NCBI GenBank assembly: GCA_905250115.1
Contig: CAJNOI010000050.1
Span: 522,571 to 586,570 of the forward strand
From: Adineta steineri
Lineage: Eukaryota; Rotifera; Eurotatoria; Adinetida; Adinetidae
DNA length: 64,000 nt
Direction: 5' to 3'
This document shows, one piece after another, positions 60,201 through 64,000 of this stretch. Position numbers and translations under genes: made by a program. Position 1 is the first letter of the stretch; each line of letters opens with the position of its first letter. The notes under the pieces are model-generated. The model was not told where the DNA came from. It made no database searches and was given only the letters and a program-made list of their open reading frames with translations.

Positions 60201-61024
60201 TTGGTGATGGAACTGGAAATTTTGGAGAATTGAAAACATTTTTAAATGAAAATCCTGGTCAATCATTTTCATTTATTTCGAATGATTTTAATAATGATGG
60301 TCATGTAGATATTGTTACTACATATTATTCCGATGATCAAATTGTTTTATTATTAGGGGTGGGTGATGGAACATTTGTCATTGAAACATCATTTTACAAT
60401 AATTTCTGTAGTCGTCCAACTTCATTTGCTACTGGTGATTTTAATAATGATAATCAAATGGATCTTGCAGTGACTTCTTCAGCAAATTATCTTTGTATTT
60501 TACTAAATACTGGAAATGAACAGTTTGATTTATCAATGATGGTTCCAACTGAAACTTTTAACTTTGCATGGTCAATTATTACAGCAGATTTTAACAATGA
60601 TAATCACTTGGATATTAGTATGGTCAATTTTTTGAACAATAATATAGCTGTTATGTTTGGAAATAATGATGGAACTTTCGGAACACGAATGACATATAAA
60701 ACTGGAATATTAGGTTCTTCACGTTATCTTATTACAGGTGATTTTGATAATGATGGTCAATTAGATCTTGTTATTAATAATTATGTCGGTAGTAGTATTA
60801 ATATATTATTCGGTAGTCAAAACGGAACTTTTACCAGTCAAATAACATTTACCGTTGGTGGTGCACCACTTTCAATCGCTAAAGGTGATTTTAATAACGA
60901 TAAGAAATTGGATCTTGTTGTTACTTTTCAGAAACAAGCATTTTTGATTATCCTTTTGAACAATTGCAATTTTGATAGAAGAGAATTTGTAATGGAAGAA
61001 AAAACTCATTTGCCTATCGCATGA
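54201..61024 (+). CDS. Three-module two-helix receptor-like protein fused to a seven-repeat FG-GAP propeller (1,835 residues)
   Basis: Twelve exons join in phase (5,508 bases): 54201-54369, 54489-54781, 54830-55447, 55507-55819, 55885-56022, 56237-56835, 57290-57893, 57994-58361, 58424-59490, 59543-59670, 59761-59832 and 59886-61024. Modules A (residues 1-464), B (465-911) and C (912 to about 1390) each have a basic cytoplasmic lead (TRxYxxLL), a membrane helix, an ectodomain with CPCxxxSxxY and HPxCxSxFxSxxW motifs, ECFYxxSC and CxPxxCxYxY, then a second helix containing GG. Then come another helix (LCIIIIKILIMILIVMIII), a Ser/Thr stalk and seven FG-GAP repeats such as GDFNNDGHVDIV and GDFDNDGQLDLV with calcium-binding Asp/Asn. 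The topology is consistent: cytosolic N-terminus, extracellular modules and propeller. Function unknown. A two-gene reading (C ending at 59542, FG-GAP gene starting at ATG 59529) is possible. Confidence 0.75.
56836..57289 (+). other. Enlarged intron carrying telomere-like patch 9
   Basis: This 454-base intron of the multi-module gene is the longest of its introns. It contains the C-rich stretch CACCCACATACACCTCACAC and ACTCACCCATACCCTAACCC at about 57030-57075. The patch has no G-rich partner arm within the intron. Confidence 0.6.
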
Positions 61025-63417
61025 TTTATATTGATTATGGAAATTAATACGAGCATTGTATAGAACAATTTTATTAACATAAGAAAAAAGACTTTCACCT
61101 ACATCCACACTCTCGATTTGAATGCAAACATTTCAAAATTTTTTTTATCAAATATTGCCTAAGATCGTGATTGTACAGAAATAGATCGACAATATTGATG
61201 AATGAACTTAATACAGGTAAAATTTTAAGTAAAAAATACATACAAAACTCTTTTTATTCCTTCATATTAATCACTAATAAAATATCATAAACATAAAAAG
61301 CATATATTTGGGATGAGGGTGAGGAGAACTACCATGACATGTTTCGACCTTGCTCAAAGGTCTTTTCAAATGGCTTAATAAAGAATAGAAAGATATTGGA
61401 ACAATCCATTTGATGTAAAATTTGAGTATGATTTTAAAGGGATAGAGATGTTTGATAGTAGTAGATTTGTTGCATGGACGATTTCGATAGGATATTATCG
61501 GCTTTCACATTCATGATAGGCATGTTAGCTTCGACAATAGTTCGATTTTGTTTGTATTTTGCAACGATGATTGCGCGGTGATTAATTTTCGTATTGTATT
61601 TTCATTTAATCTTTTTTTATGGATTTGTGTAAGGTAAGAATGGATTAATCTGAAAGAAAGCGAAATGTTATTTGATGATAGAAATTTTGTTTGTTAGAAT
61701 TAAGTATATATGATTTTAGTTTTGTAAATGGATCTATATATAGATCGTTAGTGCAAGAAATAGGAAACGTAAGACATAATAGTCAATAAAGAAGAAGAAC
61801 AATACGTTGAGAAACAAAAGCTGAAATAAATAAATTGAGTAAAATGAATGGTAAATGAACAATTAATTATTACAAAAGAAAAATGTGACAATCAGAATAC
61901 TCTGTATGTATACATGAACTATTGAAGAAAACGAATAAATTGTTCAATTCATTTAAATTGTTCACATATAAAGAACTTCTTTTATAATGTGAGGGTGAGG
62001 GTGAGAATCCATCTTGAGGATGTGGATGTGGGTGTGAATATTGTATTCATTCTAAACCAATACTAAAACTCAACATTTGAAAGATTGAGGGTGTGGATGT
62101 GACTATCGAACAGCTGCTGTTAAACGAAAGAACCAGTATCTTTTCTTCTCTCGTTCTTTATCAGAGATCCAAGCAAGCCGTGATTTAGTAAGCCTAACCT
62201 ATCTGTTTTTATGATAATATCATAATGATATAGATCGCTAGAAGTAATTATTTGAGTTCATGATAGCCTAATGCTTCTTTGGAGTTTAAATGGATGGTCA
62301 TAGTAGCAACTCTATAATGTAAAAATCTGATAGAATATTTGAAATGAATCATTGTAGAGGACAGTTTTGTATGCTATATTTTCGAGATCGTATAAGAACA
62401 GGAATGCAACCTGAGATTGGCTACTGAGTAAAACACTGCGAGTATTTTAGTACTTTTTTAACTTTTCCTATTAACCTACATTCTTCATAAAATATTTATA
62501 TTTAAATTAATTAAATCATCTGATTTTGTTATTATAAATACATCAGTCTTAAAATCTTAGAATATAACAAACAGATTTTCTCAAACTATGTCAGATTATC
62601 GTTAACTGTTTCAAATATTAGTTTCTCCATAAACAAGTTCCATATTCTTTATATTTATTAAAATAATGTTAAAAATTGATTAACAGAAAAATATTTAAAT
62701 CATTAAAGACACATTTATATAGTTTTTCTTCTTGTTCTTCTCCGTTTATAAATATAATGAAACAGGAAATACAAAGTATAAAAGACATTACATTTCTGAA
62801 GGAAGTAAGCAACGATATAAAATATTTTCTTTTACATTTATATATATTAACAAATAATGATTGATATAGTTTAAGAAAAATTTTCTTGATAAATTAAATT
62901 AAATATAATGATAAACAAGAAAATAATCATGTATACGTATAAATATGAAATAAAGAGAATTATATTCACATCTTAATTCTTAAATCCAAAATTTAATTGT
63001 CGTGTATCTAATTGATGTATATCATTTTCAGTATCTTATTTTTTGACTAATTATCAAAATATTCTATTTCTTTCTTTTTTTGTAATTAAAATAAAACTAT
63101 TTGGAAGATTTTAAAGAGTTTTTCTTTTCACTTCATTGCAATACTCATTATTTATTGTTTTGTCATGATTTTCTACTTTATGAAACAATTAAATATGCAT
63201 TTTACTCACTGATTTTGATTACATTTTTACTCGTTAATTTTTTTTCTTTACAATTTCTCATCGAAGGAGAGAGAAAATAAATAGTGCTATCATTTAAACT
63301 AGTTCACATGGTAGAGCTTTTAAGAAAAAGGCAATAGTTTCTTTTATTTCTTTGCAGATGTATTTACAAATGAATCTTCTCTTTATTCATTCTCATACTA
63401 TCAATAAGTTCTGATTC
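61025..63417. other. 2.4-kb spacer between the multi-module gene and its partial copy
   Basis: AT-rich. G-rich telomere-like stretches occur at 61310-61325, 61989-62037 (GTGAGGGTGAGGGTGAGAA, GAGGATGTGGATGTGGGTG) and 62085-62102. Short frames such as 62676-62864 show no recognisable domain. No gene supported. Confidence 0.45.
61989..62105. repeat. Telomere-like G-rich patches 10 and 11
   Basis: Two nearby G-rich stretches on the same strand, including CTTGAGGATGTGGATGTGGG and GATTGAGGGTGTGGATGTG. They start with TTGAGG as in patches 4 and 8. Confidence 0.6.
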
Positions 63418-64000
63418 ATGAATAAGAAAAGTTTACCTATTCGGTTACTTGAATATATCTATCATTATAATGTTTTCATACTTGATGATGATGACAATGA
63501 TAAAGTCAGAGATCCTGCACTTACTCTTAAACATCAATTATATACAACTCGATTATATATTCCTCTTCTCATCAGTAAGTTTCATAAATATAACGATTTA
63601 CTTGTGATGTTTCTACTACTTTTTAGTCATCTTATACATTCTTACTTTCACTGCTTTTGTCAGTCCGCAAGATCGATTGATCACTGTCACTAATATAACT
63701 CCAAAACTTTTCAATCAACTCTCTATCGAACATGCTGATACACTTTATTGTCCTTGTTCAACAATTGCTGTGCCATACGAAATATTTGTATCAAACACGA
63801 TCTCTTTTCATTCAGTATGTTCGAGTATCTATGTAAGCAAATAATGGATTCAAGCACTTTATTTCTCGTATGCTAGTTCACTATTAGTGATATATTTTCG
63901 AACAACTGTTAAATCTCAAGTAAGTCAATATCGTTGAAAGAAAATAAAACTACTTTTCAATCTATTTAGTTTGAACTTCTTGCTGACTTCTGTTCAATTT
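63418..64000 (+). pseudogene. Partial second copy of the multi-module gene, interrupted
   Basis: Exons 63418-63574, 63627-63919 and 63970 onward match exons 1-3 of the gene at 54201 in order, phase and content. Shared features include KHQLYTTRLYIPLLIS, YCPCSTIAVPYEIFVSNT, WIQALYFSYASSLLV and FELLADFCS. An in-frame TAA at 63842-63844 replaces a residue just before the conserved Trp (the intact copy has SEEWI). The copy continues past the window edge, so its full extent and whether it is wholly dead cannot be judged. Confidence 0.8.

Noticed and set aside
40457-62105. G-rich patches as plain GT microsatellites
   Set aside because: Units are TGTGGG/TGAGGG-like rather than GT. Many are inverted pairs and several share flanking CTTGAGG or CTCAAGAT ends, so simple slippage is a poor explanation.
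1-64000. CRISPR arrays, bacterial operons, Shine-Dalgarno sites
   Set aside because: The spliced gene structure shows nuclear animal DNA. No evenly spaced identical repeats with unique spacers were seen.
1-64000. tRNA and rRNA genes
   Set aside because: I looked for B-box-like GGTTCGAATCC motifs paired with an A box and for conserved rRNA stretches and found none convincing; a dedicated RNA search was not possible.

Overview
The window is animal nuclear DNA, most likely from a bdelloid rotifer. It is AT-rich, almost every gene is split by many short GT-AG introns (about 50-70 bases), and the conserved genes are metazoan. They include a serotonin-transporter-like SLC6 protein, PAR-6, Flightless-1, the CTD phosphatase FCP1, SCAPER, exportin-5, rotatin and a TMEM72-like protein. 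The bdelloid assignment is an inference. It rests on an R-S-ExE ADP-ribosyltransferase of the expanded rotifer kind, many interstitial TGTGGG-like repeats (TGTGGG is the reported bdelloid telomere repeat), and an intronless bacterial-looking gene lying among those repeats.

Left part (about 1-29.3 kb): dense, intact, conserved genes. In order: TMEM72-like (-), a 1,008-residue Ser/Arg- and Gln-rich protein (-), a small Cys-rich zinc-binding protein (+), a monoamine transporter (+), a small unknown protein (-), an isocitrate-lyase/PEP-mutase-family lyase with a probable mitochondrial presequence (-), a TPR protein with a C-terminal membrane anchor (-), par-6 (-) divergent from fliI (+), and fcp1 (+).

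Middle (about 29.3-40 kb): a transition. There is a GC-richer orphan patch, an ADP-ribosyltransferase gene, a purine-rich degenerate repeat, a 5'-truncated exportin-5 copy with two in-frame stops, and a nearly complete SCAPER gene with a frameshift and an in-frame stop in one exon.

Right part (about 40-64 kb): accessory, subtelomere-like DNA. At least nine G-rich/C-rich telomere-like patches are found here, most of them hairpins and several ending in CTCAAGAT. Between them lie an intronless deaminase-fold gene that looks horizontally acquired, pieces of broken genes (exostosin-like glycosyltransferase, EF-hand, NHL repeat), a 289-bp foldback MITE with a 9-bp target duplication, an assembly gap inside one of the telomere-like repeats, and a 3' piece of rotatin.

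From 54.2 to 61.0 kb there is an unusual gene. Three tandem modules, each made of two membrane segments around a Cys-rich ectodomain, splice in frame into a single-pass segment followed by a seven-repeat FG-GAP propeller. All 12 exons join in phase to give 1,835 residues. A second, broken copy starts at 63.4 kb and runs off the window. This fused receptor-like gene, the deaminase and the telomere-like hairpin family are the most likely places for undescribed biology. All exon boundaries were read by eye from splice consensus and frame; no search or alignment was run.
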